64,000 nucleotides of DNA from Lachnospiraceae bacterium M18-1 (GTDB lineage Bacteria; Bacillota; Clostridia; Lachnospirales; Lachnospiraceae). Below the pieces are notes generated by a model. The model made no database searches. It was not told the DNA's origin and saw only the letters and a list, made by a program, of their open reading frames with translations. The stretch lies in NCBI GenBank assembly GCA_000403295.2, contig KE159605.1:1087409-1151408 (forward strand), given 5' to 3'. This document shows positions 35,168 through 43,687 of the stretch, one piece after another (the stretch's first letter is position 1; each line of letters opens with the position of its first letter). The translations under genes were made by a program, and so were the position numbers.

Positions 35168-35806
35168 TTATCTTGCCGCAGATGCGCCGGAAAGCCATTT
35201 TTGCACGATACCCAAACCCACATCCAGGACTCTCGCGATCATATCTTCCGGCAGTCCCTCTGCTTTCATATTTATGGCCGTTTCCATTTTTCCCTCAAGT
35301 TTTCCTTCACGTTTTCCCTCAAGTTTTCCTTCTTCCTTCTTTTCATTCCCAAACTGCTCTATGGCCTTTTCCTGATCAAATAAACCCATCATAATGCTAA
35401 TAACCTCCTTCTCACGTCCTGACAAATATTCTTTCAGCAAATTTTTATCCTTGCAGATCCGTATTGTTTCCAATACTGCCTCTCTGGTTTTACCATGCAG
35501 CTTCACCTGCTCATTGTATACTTTTGTAAAGTCTACATACTGGCTGATGATATCGTCTTTTCCTTCTCCATAAAGCACCTTTACGTTTACTTCAAGGAAC
35601 TCCTTATTTCCTTCAAAAAATTCCTCCGAAAGCCGGATCCATTCCGGCCTGGTTTTCCGGTCACCCGTATATATGACGTAGAGCTCTGGTCTGGGAACAA
35701 GCAGTTTTTTACTTCCATACCGATTTTGTTTGGTATTCTCAATATATTCATTCCATATGTGTGCCAGATAAAGAAAAATCCTGATGATGATATTCTTCGT
35801 CCAGCT
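35168..35806 (-). pseudogene. rpn nuclease gene, C-terminal half, cut off by the RIT element
   Basis: Reads SWTKNIIIRIFLYLAHIWNE, then ELYVIYTGDRKTRPEWIRLS and a Lys/Glu-rich tail ending WLSGASAAR. This is the part of a PD-(D/E)XK Rpn protein that follows the EAQS catalytic motif. The N-terminal half is at 39393-39761. The two halves join in frame if the RIT element and one copy of its 6-bp duplication are removed. Rpn proteins are recombination-promoting DNA endonucleases. Confidence 0.88.
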
Positions 35807-36065
35807 CGACTGTTATAAAAGGTAAATAGTTATGTAAATACAGGCTCTGTTTCTTAAAAAACAGGGCTTTTTCTTATGTCTTATCATAGCATAACTAATT
35901 CTCTAACTCAATAGATTTATCCATGCTCCATCGATGCGTAAAAGCCTCAACCTTTTATTATGTGTCTTTAAATTTTTCAAAAACAGACTCGAATTTCTTC
36001 CTATTTTACTATATCTTTAGCATGAAGGAAAGATATTTGGTTCCTGCCAAAGAAAGGAGATAAAT

Positions 36066-37283
36066 ATGTTGAAAAATGATTTAGAGCCTCTATCGGAAGC
36101 CCTTTTAGATAGGATGACAGACGATGGCTATAGCCAACAGATACTTGGAAAAAGCCGGTGGGTCTTAGGACTGTTCTGCCAGTACTGCAAAAGGAAAGGA
36201 ATTGAATCCATTTCACTTTCCAACGCAGCTGATTTTGTAGGAGAGCATTTTGATTTTGACCTGTATAACCCCTCTATTCCCATACAGTACGCAATCAGGT
36301 ATCCGCTCCTGACATTATTTGAATTTGATAAAAACGGAACATATGCCAAGACTCATAATAAGCCGAACAGCGTAGAAATCCCCAGGAATTATGATGCGCT
36401 TTTCCAGGAGTATAGGATGTATATTGAGGGATTGGAACTTAAAAGAAGCTCCCGGTTTAAACGCATCCTGACATTCGCAAAGTTTATCCATTATCTTGAC
36501 GGTATTGGAATAACAGAAATTCATGGAGCCGAAAGAAAAAATGTATATGACTTTATAGAAAGCCTGGACGGGTATGCACCAAAAACTCTACAAGGGCACA
36601 AAGTCATCCTGCGCATGATCCTGGACTGGCTTCATGAAGAAGGATACATCCATTTTTCAGGCTGGGATGCACTGCCGGTGATTCATGACGAAACACGGCG
36701 CAAGCTCATGTCGTATTATTCAAAAGAAGAAATTGGTCAGATTCTTTCTTCCATTGATACGGACAGCAGGTCTGGGAAGTTTGCATACTGCGCAGTATGT
36801 TTTTTTGCTTATCTTGGTATGCGTGCCGGGGATGTCATCCGTCTCCGATTTTCAGATATAGACTGGAACAGGGGCTCGATTCGGTTTAGCCAGCATAAGA
36901 CTGGGAACCCGCAGATGCTCCCTCTTCTGGATGAAATCCGTTATCCACTTATTGACTATATTAAAAATGCACGTTATCAGAGCAGCGATACAGAACATAT
37001 CTTTATTACCCTGCGTGCGCCCCATAAGGCCTATGCAAACGGAGGAGTCCTCTACAACGTTGTAGAAGCCTGTATTGAAAAGTCAGGCATTGACTCTGGA
37101 GGAAGACACCGGGGGCCGCACGCCTTAAGGCACAGCCTAGCAACAAACCTTATGTCCGGGGATGTCCCGGTCAGCGGGATATCAGATATCCTTGGGCATA
37201 CCAGTACCCTGACTACAGAAATATATCTTACGATTGATGAGAAACATCTGAAAGAAGTCTCATTGGAGGTGCCAAATGCGTGA
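36066..37283 (+). CDS. Tyrosine recombinase, first of the RIT trio
   Basis: 405 residues. The N-terminal SAM-like DNA-binding part spans about 1-200. The catalytic domain has Arg in YLGMRAGDVIRLR, His-x-x-Arg in PHALRHSLATN, His in LGHTSTLTTE and the nucleophile Tyr in EIYLTIDE. All key residues are present. The stop overlaps the start of the second gene by 8 bp. Plus strand, against the direction of the host element. AAAGGAG precedes the ATG. Confidence 0.9.
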   Translation: MLKNDLEPLSEALLDRMTDDGYSQQILGKSRWVLGLFCQYCKRKGIESISLSNAADFVGEHFDFDLYNPSIPIQYAIRYPLLTLFEFDKNGTYAKTHNKPNSVEIPRNYDALFQEYRMYIEGLELKRSSRFKRILTFAKFIHYLDGIGITEIHGAERKNVYDFIESLDGYAPKTLQGHKVILRMILDWLHEEGYIHFSGWDALPVIHDETRRKLMSYYSKEEIGQILSSIDTDSRSGKFAYCAVCFFAYLGMRAGDVIRLRFSDIDWNRGSIRFSQHKTGNPQMLPLLDEIRYPLIDYIKNARYQSSDTEHIFITLRAPHKAYANGGVLYNVVEACIEKSGIDSGGRHRGPHALRHSLATNLMSGDVPVSGISDILGHTSTLTTEIYLTIDEKHLKEVSLEVPNA

Positions 37284-38274
37284 TATAGATGATTTCAAAT
37301 TTACTGGCCCATTTTCAAAAGAGATTCCCCTCTATGTGCAGTATAAACGTTCCTGTGGCTATAAAGTGGCAGAAACCGACCTTTATCGGTTGCGGGAGAT
37401 GGACAGGCTCTTCAAGGAGATGGGCATATCAGAGCCTGTCATTACAAGGGAAATGTACGAAGTCTGGACAGCAGTAAAACCAGGTGAAAGAAAAGTGACT
37501 TCGTCCCGCAGGAGGAGCATACTATCTTCCTTTGGGAAATATCTGATATCTAATGGATACCAGGATGTTTATGTCGGGCATGACGACAGGCGTTCCTTCA
37601 ACAGCGACTATATCCCTTATGTGTTTTCAAAGGAGGAAATCTCCCGCATGTTTGCCCTGCTGGATGAAAACTGTTCCAAAGCTCCCTGCTATGAAAACGA
37701 AGCATTCCGTGCAATGATGTCTATGTATTACTGCTGCGGTTTCAGAAAATCGGAAGTTGTTATGCTCAGGCTCTGCGATGTCGATTTCCAGACAGGGAAA
37801 GTGACCGTGCTGGATGGAAAAAACCGTGTGAGCAGGATTGTCCTTGCATCAGACACCCTTCTTTCACGAATGGGATCATTCTGTAGTAAATACCATTCAC
37901 ACTCCAGCCCTGATACATTCCTTTTCCACGGAACAAAACATAAAGATAAGCCTTTTTGCAGGGCTTCCCTTTATAAAATGTACCACAGCCTCCTGAAAAA
38001 TGCCGGTATACCTGACAGGGAGGACGGAAGAGTGCACAGGCTGCATGATGTCAGGCATACCTTCTGTGTCTATGCACTTGAGCAGATGCAGGAAAAAGGG
38101 TTTGATACTTATACCTCTCTCCCGCTGCTGTCAGCTTATCTTGGCCATAAGCATATCCGGGAAACGGAATACTATCTCCGCCTGGTTGAAGACAGGCAGG
38201 AGAATGTCCTCGAAAAAACAGGGGAATACACACCGGGGTTATTCCCGGAGATTGGAGAAAAGACCCATGGGTAA
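37276..38274 (+). CDS. Tyrosine recombinase, second of the RIT trio
   Basis: 332 residues. Catalytic residues are visible: Arg in CCGFRKSEVVMLRL, His/Arg in RLHDVRHTFCVYAL, His in YLGHKHIRETE and Tyr in EYYLRLVEDR. An N-terminal helical arm (PLYVQYKRSCGYKVAETDLY) would contact DNA. It overlaps the first gene by 8 bp and the third by 8 bp, so the three are translated together. Confidence 0.9.
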   Translation: MRDIDDFKFTGPFSKEIPLYVQYKRSCGYKVAETDLYRLREMDRLFKEMGISEPVITREMYEVWTAVKPGERKVTSSRRRSILSSFGKYLISNGYQDVYVGHDDRRSFNSDYIPYVFSKEEISRMFALLDENCSKAPCYENEAFRAMMSMYYCCGFRKSEVVMLRLCDVDFQTGKVTVLDGKNRVSRIVLASDTLLSRMGSFCSKYHSHSSPDTFLFHGTKHKDKPFCRASLYKMYHSLLKNAGIPDREDGRVHRLHDVRHTFCVYALEQMQEKGFDTYTSLPLLSAYLGHKHIRETEYYLRLVEDRQENVLEKTGEYTPGLFPEIGEKTHG

Positions 38275-39271
38275 CACGTTTACTTACCATCTGACAAAAT
38301 ATTTTTCTGATTATCTTCCAAACCAGCTTGCTGCTTCCATCCATACCATCCGCTCGTACCGTGATACGTTTGTACAGCTTATGGAATTTTACAAGAAATC
38401 TTACCGTATTCCGCCAGAAAAGCTGGAATACAGTTCTTTTTCAGCACAGCGGATTGAAGAATTCCTCAAATGGCTGGAGGACACGCGTAAAATAAGCATC
38501 CGGACAAGAAACCAGCGGCTGGCAGCAATCCATGCTTTTTTCAGGTACCTGCAATACCGTGATCCGACAGGGTTCAGCCAGTGTGCCCAGGTGCTGTCCG
38601 TACCCTTTAAAAAAGCCCCTGCTGTTCCGGTAAGCTATATGACCCTTGAGGAAACCACTTTCCTGTTTTCCCTGCCAAACCAGAAAGATGACATGCAGCT
38701 TAGGGATCTGGCCGTCCTTGTCCTGCTTTATGAGAGCGGGGCAAGGGTGCAGGAATTAACAGACTTATGTCCGTGCCATATCCGTTTTGGAGCAACGAAT
38801 ACCATTACACTACACGGAAAAGGGAATAAAACAAGGCTGGTTCCAATCTGCGATAATGTTGCAAAGATCCTTAAAGTCTATATGAAGCGTTGCGGCAGGG
38901 ATGTGCCTGACTGTCCCCTGTTTGTAAACCGTAAAGGCGAAAAGCTGACACGTGCCGGGACGCAGTATATCATTGATAAATATATAAATATGGGAAAGAA
39001 ACAGAAACCGGATTATTTTAAAAGCAGGATTACGAACCACTCCTTCCGCCACAGTAAAGCCATGCATTTGTTGGAAGCGGGGGTCAACCTTGTCTATATT
39101 AGGGATCTGCTCGGCCATACATCTATACTGACTACAGAAATTTATGCAAGGACAAACCCTAAGATAAAAGAGGAGCAGCTTAAGAAAAACAGTACATCTA
39201 TCAATGCAACAGCAAAATATGGTAAAAAAGAAAAGGAAGATTTGATTGACTGGTTGAAAAAGGCCTTATAG
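38267..39271 (+). CDS. Tyrosine recombinase, third of the RIT trio
   Basis: 334 residues from the ATG at 38267, which overlaps the second gene's stop; an in-frame opening further upstream at 38000 lies inside gene two and is not used. XerC-like: Arg in YESGARVQELTDL, Lys in HGKGNKTRLVP, HxxR in NHSFRHSKAMHLL, His in LLGHTSILTTE and Tyr in EIYARTNPK. Complete catalytic set. Confidence 0.9.
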   Translation: MGNTFTYHLTKYFSDYLPNQLAASIHTIRSYRDTFVQLMEFYKKSYRIPPEKLEYSSFSAQRIEEFLKWLEDTRKISIRTRNQRLAAIHAFFRYLQYRDPTGFSQCAQVLSVPFKKAPAVPVSYMTLEETTFLFSLPNQKDDMQLRDLAVLVLLYESGARVQELTDLCPCHIRFGATNTITLHGKGNKTRLVPICDNVAKILKVYMKRCGRDVPDCPLFVNRKGEKLTRAGTQYIIDKYINMGKKQKPDYFKSRITNHSFRHSKAMHLLEAGVNLVYIRDLLGHTSILTTEIYARTNPKIKEEQLKKNSTSINATAKYGKKEKEDLIDWLKKAL

Positions 39272-39392
39272 CATTGTAAAATGTTATGTAAAGAAACAGC
39301 CGTCGCAAACCCTTGATATTTCAGGCCTGAGATGGCTAACTTTACATAACTATTTACCTTATATAACAATCCTTATGTTATGCATAACATAA

Positions 39393-39761
39393 CGACTGAG
39401 CCTCCAGCATCAAAAGTATTTTTTCACGAACCGTCATACTCAGATCATTGTATTCCTGGTCAGTAAATATATTCTTTATTGTTACATTCCCGATATCCGA
39501 CTCTGTCACATCTGAATCTTCCGGATGGATTGTCTGATATAGCTGCAGGGCATACTTTCGGTTTCCAAACAGATCACGGAACACAGAATCCTTAGATGTT
39601 GTTTTCACATCTGATTTTTTTGTTTCAGATTCTGGCATTTCTACTGCTTCAATTCCTTGTTCATCGAACCCTTCCTGCACATGGGCCTGATTTAAGCCTG
39701 TGGGATTGGTTGGTATCTCCCCTGTCCTGCTGTTTATATATGTTTCTTTTTTATCTGCCAT
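39393..39761 (-). pseudogene. rpn nuclease gene, N-terminal half
   Basis: Begins MADKKETYINSRTGEIPTN and carries KDSVFRDLFGNRKYALQLYQ with the first catalytic Asp, ending LMLEAQS, the E-x-Q motif of the PD-(D/E)XK fold. The next bases belong to the RIT element and give a premature stop after four codons. The bases before the gene (39842-39878) resemble 35019-35050, after the duplicated rpn 3' end, suggesting old edges of an rpn-carrying unit. Confidence 0.88.
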
Positions 39762-40095
39762 ATTTCTCCTCTTATTCCCCCAATCTCTCTAATGAATCTA
39801 ATATCTTTTCTGAATTTCTCTTTCCGTAACTTTATTATACTAAAAGCGTGTTTACTTTTCAATGGTTTGAATGTCAGTCGCACCTTTTTCCCAAAGAAAA
39901 GGAAATCCTGTCCGCAAGATACAGCGGAACCGTAAGCACCTTCCCATCCCTGGAAATTCCGCCTTTGGTATCTCCTTCCGCAGCATTTTTTATCTTTGTC
40001 ACCAATTTTCGCAAGAAAATTGATGACCTGCTTACGCATCAGAGCAATTCCATTATAACAGATTTCGATAAACCTGCAACCGCCAACAGTGGTAT

Positions 40096-41352
40096 TTAAT
40101 CCATAAGACCAAAGAGCGAGAGTTGGATCGGGCTGTTTTTCTCCTCCAGTTGCTTTTTCTCCCGCATCTCTTCCAATTCCCTGATCCGCTCCATCCCAAG
40201 CCACTTGTCGGCGTGGACGCGGTCCAGGGAATGCGGCTCCAGGCTTCCGTATCCGGTTTCCAGTATCTTCCCTTCCAATTTGCGGATTTTTTTCTCCCTT
40301 GCGGATTTCCGTCTCTCCTTCTTTTCTTCCGAGGCCCGTTTCTGGACATCCGATTCATGCACCACCGTGATCCCGGCCCTGATGTCCTCCAGATCCTGCA
40401 GCAAGTCCCGGCCTTCCCGCTGCGCTGCCCTGATGTTGGTGATCTCCACAGAATAATCACGTCCATACCATTTCGCGAAAAACAGCTTGTCATGGTACTG
40501 ATTGAGTTTTACAAACTGAACCAGATCATTTTTACACAATTGGACATACCGCTTACAGATATCCATGCTGACGGTACGCTCAAACACATGCTTACCCTTT
40601 TTGACAACCGTAAACCGCTGGCCTTCAAACAGGGTCCCGTCAAGGCTGTAATCCCTTCCGAATTCCCTGACATCATAGAATACGTTCCCTTTCTTTTTAT
40701 CCAGTTCCCTCCCCAGCACCGGGCAGTACCCGGTGCATCGGATCCGCGCACAATCTCCCGGGTCATAACGCATTTCCCATTCCTGCGTCTCTTTGTTGAA
40801 ATACATATGCTTCTCACAGACCCGGTTATGTTTCTGCAGCCGGAAACTAATCTTCTTCCGCAGAATCTCATCGTCATACAGCTTCAGGATATGCTCTACG
40901 CTGTTTTCATATTGGTATTCGTCCTCCACCATATGCACATTACATTTCCTTTGCAGGGCGATTTGTCCTGTACTTTGCAGGATTTCGTGCTTCAGCCTGC
41001 ATTCCGCCTTTTCATAGGGGCAGATGATCAAAGCCAGATCGTTTTCAAATGTCCAGCTGACCCCTTCATACTGCAGCCCCGTCTGGCACTGCAGCCCTTT
41101 ACACCACAGGCCGCATGGCGTTTGAAACGTCTGTTCATAGGCATACCAGCGCTGGTAGGCAAAGCCCCCATAAAAATTGTCCAGTCCATCCCCTGCGCTG
41201 AAACGGGAATGCTCTGGAAGATTTACGTAGTACGGGTAGTTTTCTGCCGTATATCCCTCCGCTAAAAGACGCTGGGTCAGCAGGTTATACCCAGGGGCAT
41301 CCCGATATGGCCGTTCAGACATTTCTAAGGTATTTTTTTCATCCATATCCAT
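40096..41352 (-). CDS. Uncharacterised 418-residue protein with C-terminal sliding-clamp motif
   Basis: No family recognised. Many Cys and aromatic residues in the first half (PCGLWCKGLQCQTGLQYEGV, then CARIRCTGYCPVLGRELDKK) suggest a metal-binding fold. Residues ~330-400 form a charged helix. It ends IQLSLFGLMD, where QLSLF is the canonical bacterial beta-clamp-binding pentapeptide. It follows a 66-residue zinc-ribbon-like protein by 3 bp. A role at the replication fork or in DNA repair of the element is likely from the motif; the reaction is unknown. Confidence 0.65.
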   Translation of the reverse strand: MDMDEKNTLEMSERPYRDAPGYNLLTQRLLAEGYTAENYPYYVNLPEHSRFSAGDGLDNFYGGFAYQRWYAYEQTFQTPCGLWCKGLQCQTGLQYEGVSWTFENDLALIICPYEKAECRLKHEILQSTGQIALQRKCNVHMVEDEYQYENSVEHILKLYDDEILRKKISFRLQKHNRVCEKHMYFNKETQEWEMRYDPGDCARIRCTGYCPVLGRELDKKKGNVFYDVREFGRDYSLDGTLFEGQRFTVVKKGKHVFERTVSMDICKRYVQLCKNDLVQFVKLNQYHDKLFFAKWYGRDYSVEITNIRAAQREGRDLLQDLEDIRAGITVVHESDVQKRASEEKKERRKSAREKKIRKLEGKILETGYGSLEPHSLDRVHADKWLGMERIRELEEMREKKQLEEKNSPIQLSLFGLMD

Positions 41353-41355
41353 TCC

Positions 41356-41556
41356 TCACAATCCGATGCATGGGCGCATGTCAAAATAATGTTCAAACCT
41401 CCGCCTCAGCTGCTCCACATCCTCATCATATTCTTTTGCAACGCACTTCTCACAGACGGGATATTGATATGCCAATGTCTTTGAAATCCTTTTATCCCAG
41501 CTGTTCAGCCGGCACCCGCAGGAATTGCAGTATTCGTCCAGCCATTTCACCTTCAT
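41356..41556 (-). CDS. 66-residue zinc-ribbon-like protein
   Basis: Four-Cys pattern CNSCGC ... CEKC (residues ~10-38) suggests one zinc site, followed by an acidic helix. An AGGTGG site precedes the ATG at 41556. It ends 3 bp before the next gene. Function unknown. Confidence 0.6.
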   Translation of the reverse strand: MKVKWLDEYCNSCGCRLNSWDKRISKTLAYQYPVCEKCVAKEYDEDVEQLRRRFEHYFDMRPCIGL

Positions 41557-41565
41557 CTTTCCACC

Positions 41566-41673
41566 TCACAGTCCTTTGAAAATATACGTTGTCCCGGTGA
41601 TTGTCCGCACCCGCTGTAGTAACCCACAGGTAGATTTACAACGGACGCATACCCATTTCCACAAAACATTCAT
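41566..41673 (-). CDS. 35-residue basic peptide with Cys pair
   Basis: Its ATG overlaps the stop of the DUF3846 gene (ATGA at 41670-41673) and its stop is 9 bp before the next start, so it fits neatly in the operon. Contains CVRCKSTCG and ends YIFKGL. Probably real, a possible small metal-binding protein. No known family. Confidence 0.5.
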   Translation of the reverse strand: MNVLWKWVCVRCKSTCGLLQRVRTITGTTYIFKGL

Positions 41674-42029
41674 CTGCCCTTTTGGAGCGCGGGAAACCGC
41701 TCCGTTAGAAACCGGAGCATCCCCTCCGGGTCATCAGGCGGGAGGATATCCGGGCCTTTTTGTATCCCCAGCAGCACGTCTCCGGCAATGATGCCGCCAT
41801 ACTCTGCATATAAAAATGACGCGAACGGGTTTACAGGCTTATTCCGTATGAGGCCGGAATCGTCCACCATCATCACGACCGGATTCCTGAAAAGGTCATA
41901 CATTCGCTTTGTCCTTACGATTTCGATAAATTCCGCATCCAGTTCCTTTGCCCGTTCTTTTAAATCCCAATCCGGAAGCTCCGTTACTGATACCCGGCAT
42001 CCGGTTGTAATCTTGATCGTCCTTACCAT
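41670..42029 (-). CDS. DUF3846-type protein
   Basis: 119 residues from the ATG at 42029 (GAGGGG site). Contains VNPFASFLYAEYGGIIAGDV and GIQKGPDILPPDDPEGMLRF, the pattern of DUF3846 proteins common on Firmicutes plasmids and phages. Function unknown. Overlaps the next small gene by 4 bp. Confidence 0.65.
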   Translation of the reverse strand: MVRTIKITTGCRVSVTELPDWDLKERAKELDAEFIEIVRTKRMYDLFRNPVVMMVDDSGLIRNKPVNPFASFLYAEYGGIIAGDVLLGIQKGPDILPPDDPEGMLRFLTERFPALQKGR

Positions 42030-42042
42030 TTCTGATCCCCTC

Positions 42043-42264
42043 CTATGCCGCAGCAGACAGGACTCCTGCGTCTTCCTTCCCAAATTCAATGCAGTACAGG
42101 AGACGGTCCGTCTCAAACTTGACATGTTCCTCCGTCACCTCCACCACACGCCTTACCCTTGCGGTTTCTTTCCATGTTCCATTGCTGAAATACTTTGCGG
42201 TCATCCCCTTCAAGATTGGATGCATCACTTTCCCATAGATCAATATCAATGTTTTCCTCTTCAT
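42043..42264 (-). CDS. Small protein heading the small-protein operon
   Basis: 73 residues, beta-rich: MKRKTLILIYGKVMHPILKG, then ARVRRVVEVTEEHVKFETDR. First gene after the leader terminator at 42394-42434, with GGAGGG upstream. It ends 13 bp before DUF3846. No family recognised. Confidence 0.6.
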   Translation of the reverse strand: MKRKTLILIYGKVMHPILKGMTAKYFSNGTWKETARVRRVVEVTEEHVKFETDRLLYCIEFGKEDAGVLSAAA

Positions 42265-42393
42265 TCGTATCCCTCCTTCTGCTCTTGTTTTTCCCTGCTA
42301 CAGATTATTTTTCTTGTATCCGTCCTCTCCTTTCTTCCATCTGTTCCAGGCCTGCCTGATTGAAAAAGCCATAATCCTACATTTACGGCAAAC

Positions 42394-42434
42394 AAAAAAG
42401 ACACTGACTATCCCTTAAAAATAATCAATGTCTT
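42394..42434 (-). terminator. Leader terminator of the small-protein operon
   Basis: AGACATTGATTAT / ATAGTCAGTGTCT stem (mostly paired) with T6 on the minus strand. Two more hairpins precede it in the leader: GCAGGA/TCCTGC near 42450 and TTTTCAGT/ACTGAAAA at about 42505-42526. Confidence 0.75.
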
Positions 42435-42541
42435 TCTATCCGTCTGCGCGCAGGAATCCTGCCTAAATTTTAGTCTTGTCTATTGCCAAAACAAAAGTTG
42501 GTTTTTCAGTCATTTTTACTGAAAATAAATCTATCACTTTT

Positions 42542-42570
42542 ATTCTATATCAATATATTGTGTTTGTCAA
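42542..42570 (-). promoter_or_regulatory. Promoter of the small-protein operon
   Basis: TTGACA (42565-42570), 17 bp, TAGAAT (42542-42547), in an AT-rich gap of about 380 bp that holds no gene. The first gene is about 280 bp downstream, beyond three hairpins including the terminator. Confidence 0.65.
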
Positions 42571-42643
42571 TTCCATTTTAACTATATGTTGTTTTTCCTA
42601 TTTCTTTCTTGATACAACTTTTTTGTTTTAACAAACACTGGCA

Positions 42644-42859
42644 TCAAACATCGTCCGAATACTCGCCTTTGTATTTTTCCAATGGGAATTTCAGGATACA
42701 GCGCAGCATGGTATATACAAATTCCTGGTACAGGTCTTCATCAAACTTCCCGCATACGACCGCATATTTCACCATCAGCGGGCGGTACATCTCGATGATC
42801 TGCAGCATGGCTTTCTTATCATTTCCCCTGGCATGACTTAAAATCTCCCTAAACTCCAT
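42644..42859 (-). CDS. HTH_16-type regulator (Tn916 Orf8-like)
   Basis: 71 residues: MEFREILSHARGNDKKAMLQ, then KFDEDLYQEFVYTMLRCILK. This matches the short helix-turn-helix proteins encoded next to the sigma-like regulator in Tn916-type elements. Its start overlaps the sigma-like gene's end by 11 bp. Likely a regulator of element genes. Confidence 0.75.
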   Translation of the reverse strand: MEFREILSHARGNDKKAMLQIIEMYRPLMVKYAVVCGKFDEDLYQEFVYTMLRCILKFPLEKYKGEYSDDV

Positions 42860-43289
42860 CCTTCCTGCCTCCCAAAATCCTGCGGATTTTCTTCACCGCG
42901 TTGTAGTAAGTATTTTCGGACTTCTTTTCTGCCATTCCCAGGATCCATCCGATCTCCCGGAATGACTTCTCATAGAAAATCCGTAGCACAAGCACGTTCC
43001 TCTGCTCGTCCGACAATGCAGTGATCGCCTGGAAGAGCCGCCGGTCCTCTATCTGGTCCAGGAGCATCCTGCTTTCCACGACACCATGGAAGATTCTCTC
43101 GGAGAGCATGTCCATCTCCTGTAGCAGCTCTTCCATATCCCGCCCCGGGACTGTCAGTTCCCCTTCATATTCCGTCTCATTTTGTTCTATATGATATTTC
43201 CTGTCCAGATAATGCCCTTTTGTATTTTTAACCGCCTGCTTCACATAAGCACTGAAGCGGTTTTTCAGTTCATCCTTTTTATATTCCAT
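42849..43289 (-). CDS. Sigma-70-like regulator (Tn916 Orf7-like)
   Basis: 146 residues from the ATG at 43289, which follows AGGAGG; the same frame is open up to 43541 but the extra part has no good ribosome site. The C-terminal region-4-like helix-turn-helix reads ALSDEQRNVLVLRIFYEKSF, REIGWILGMAEKKSENTYYN, AVKKIRRIL. Such small sigma-like factors drive excision or transfer promoters in conjugative transposons. An N-terminal fusion is possible if the long frame is used. Confidence 0.75.
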   Translation of the reverse strand: MEYKKDELKNRFSAYVKQAVKNTKGHYLDRKYHIEQNETEYEGELTVPGRDMEELLQEMDMLSERIFHGVVESRMLLDQIEDRRLFQAITALSDEQRNVLVLRIFYEKSFREIGWILGMAEKKSENTYYNAVKKIRRILGGRKDGV

Positions 43290-43687
43290 TTTTTCCTCCT
43301 GACCGTTTTCCCGAAAATCATCTGTTTCACCGAAAAACTCAGGCGGTGGACGCACAGGGGGAATCCCCCGATGCTCTCCCTTGAAATATAAAATTTCCTC
43401 AAAATCACTCTCCGGACTGCCGCCGGCAGCAATCCGGTACAGGGCAATACAGGAAACCTGCCCCCGGCGGATTTCCTGTATATGCTGGTATGAAAAAAGG
43501 CTGTCAGGAAATGCCCCCGACAGCCTGGTAATACGATGCATATTCTATTACTCTTTTCATGTTACGAAGCATAAGACCAGAGAATAATAGATATGCCTGC
43601 TTCCTAAAATTGCGCCCTTCCTTTGTGCTTTATCGTAGTAAAATCTTTCCTCTGCCCCATCTTAACTCTGGAAAGGAGCATGAATTC

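Larger units (their letters stand above)
35813..39392. mobile_element. Recombinase-in-trio (RIT) element inserted in rpn
   Basis: A 3580-bp unit with three adjacent tyrosine recombinase genes. It is bounded by CGACTG at 35807-35812 and again at 39393-39398, a 6-bp duplication of the target inside the rpn catalytic codons. Near-terminal inverted repeats of 26 bp lie at 35813-35838 and 39341-39366 (one mismatch, core AGGTAAATAGTTATGTAAA). The right end carries 26 extra bases including the perfect palindrome TTATGTTATGCATAACATAA (39373-39392). A second GTTATGTAAAG facing inward lies near 39283. Confidence 0.88.

Noticed and set aside
38000..38266. Longer start for the third RIT recombinase
   Set aside because: It would run through the catalytic end of the second recombinase gene in another frame; the overlapping ATG at 38267 gives the normal length.
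40123..41265. 380-residue plus-strand open frame
   Set aside because: It lies antisense to the 418-residue gene, has no ribosome site, opposes the operon direction and reads as a hydrophobic antisense translation.
43290..43541. Long N-terminal extension of the sigma-like regulator
   Set aside because: No ribosome site at 43541, while AGGAGG precedes the ATG at 43289 and the shorter length fits the family. A fusion is not fully excluded.
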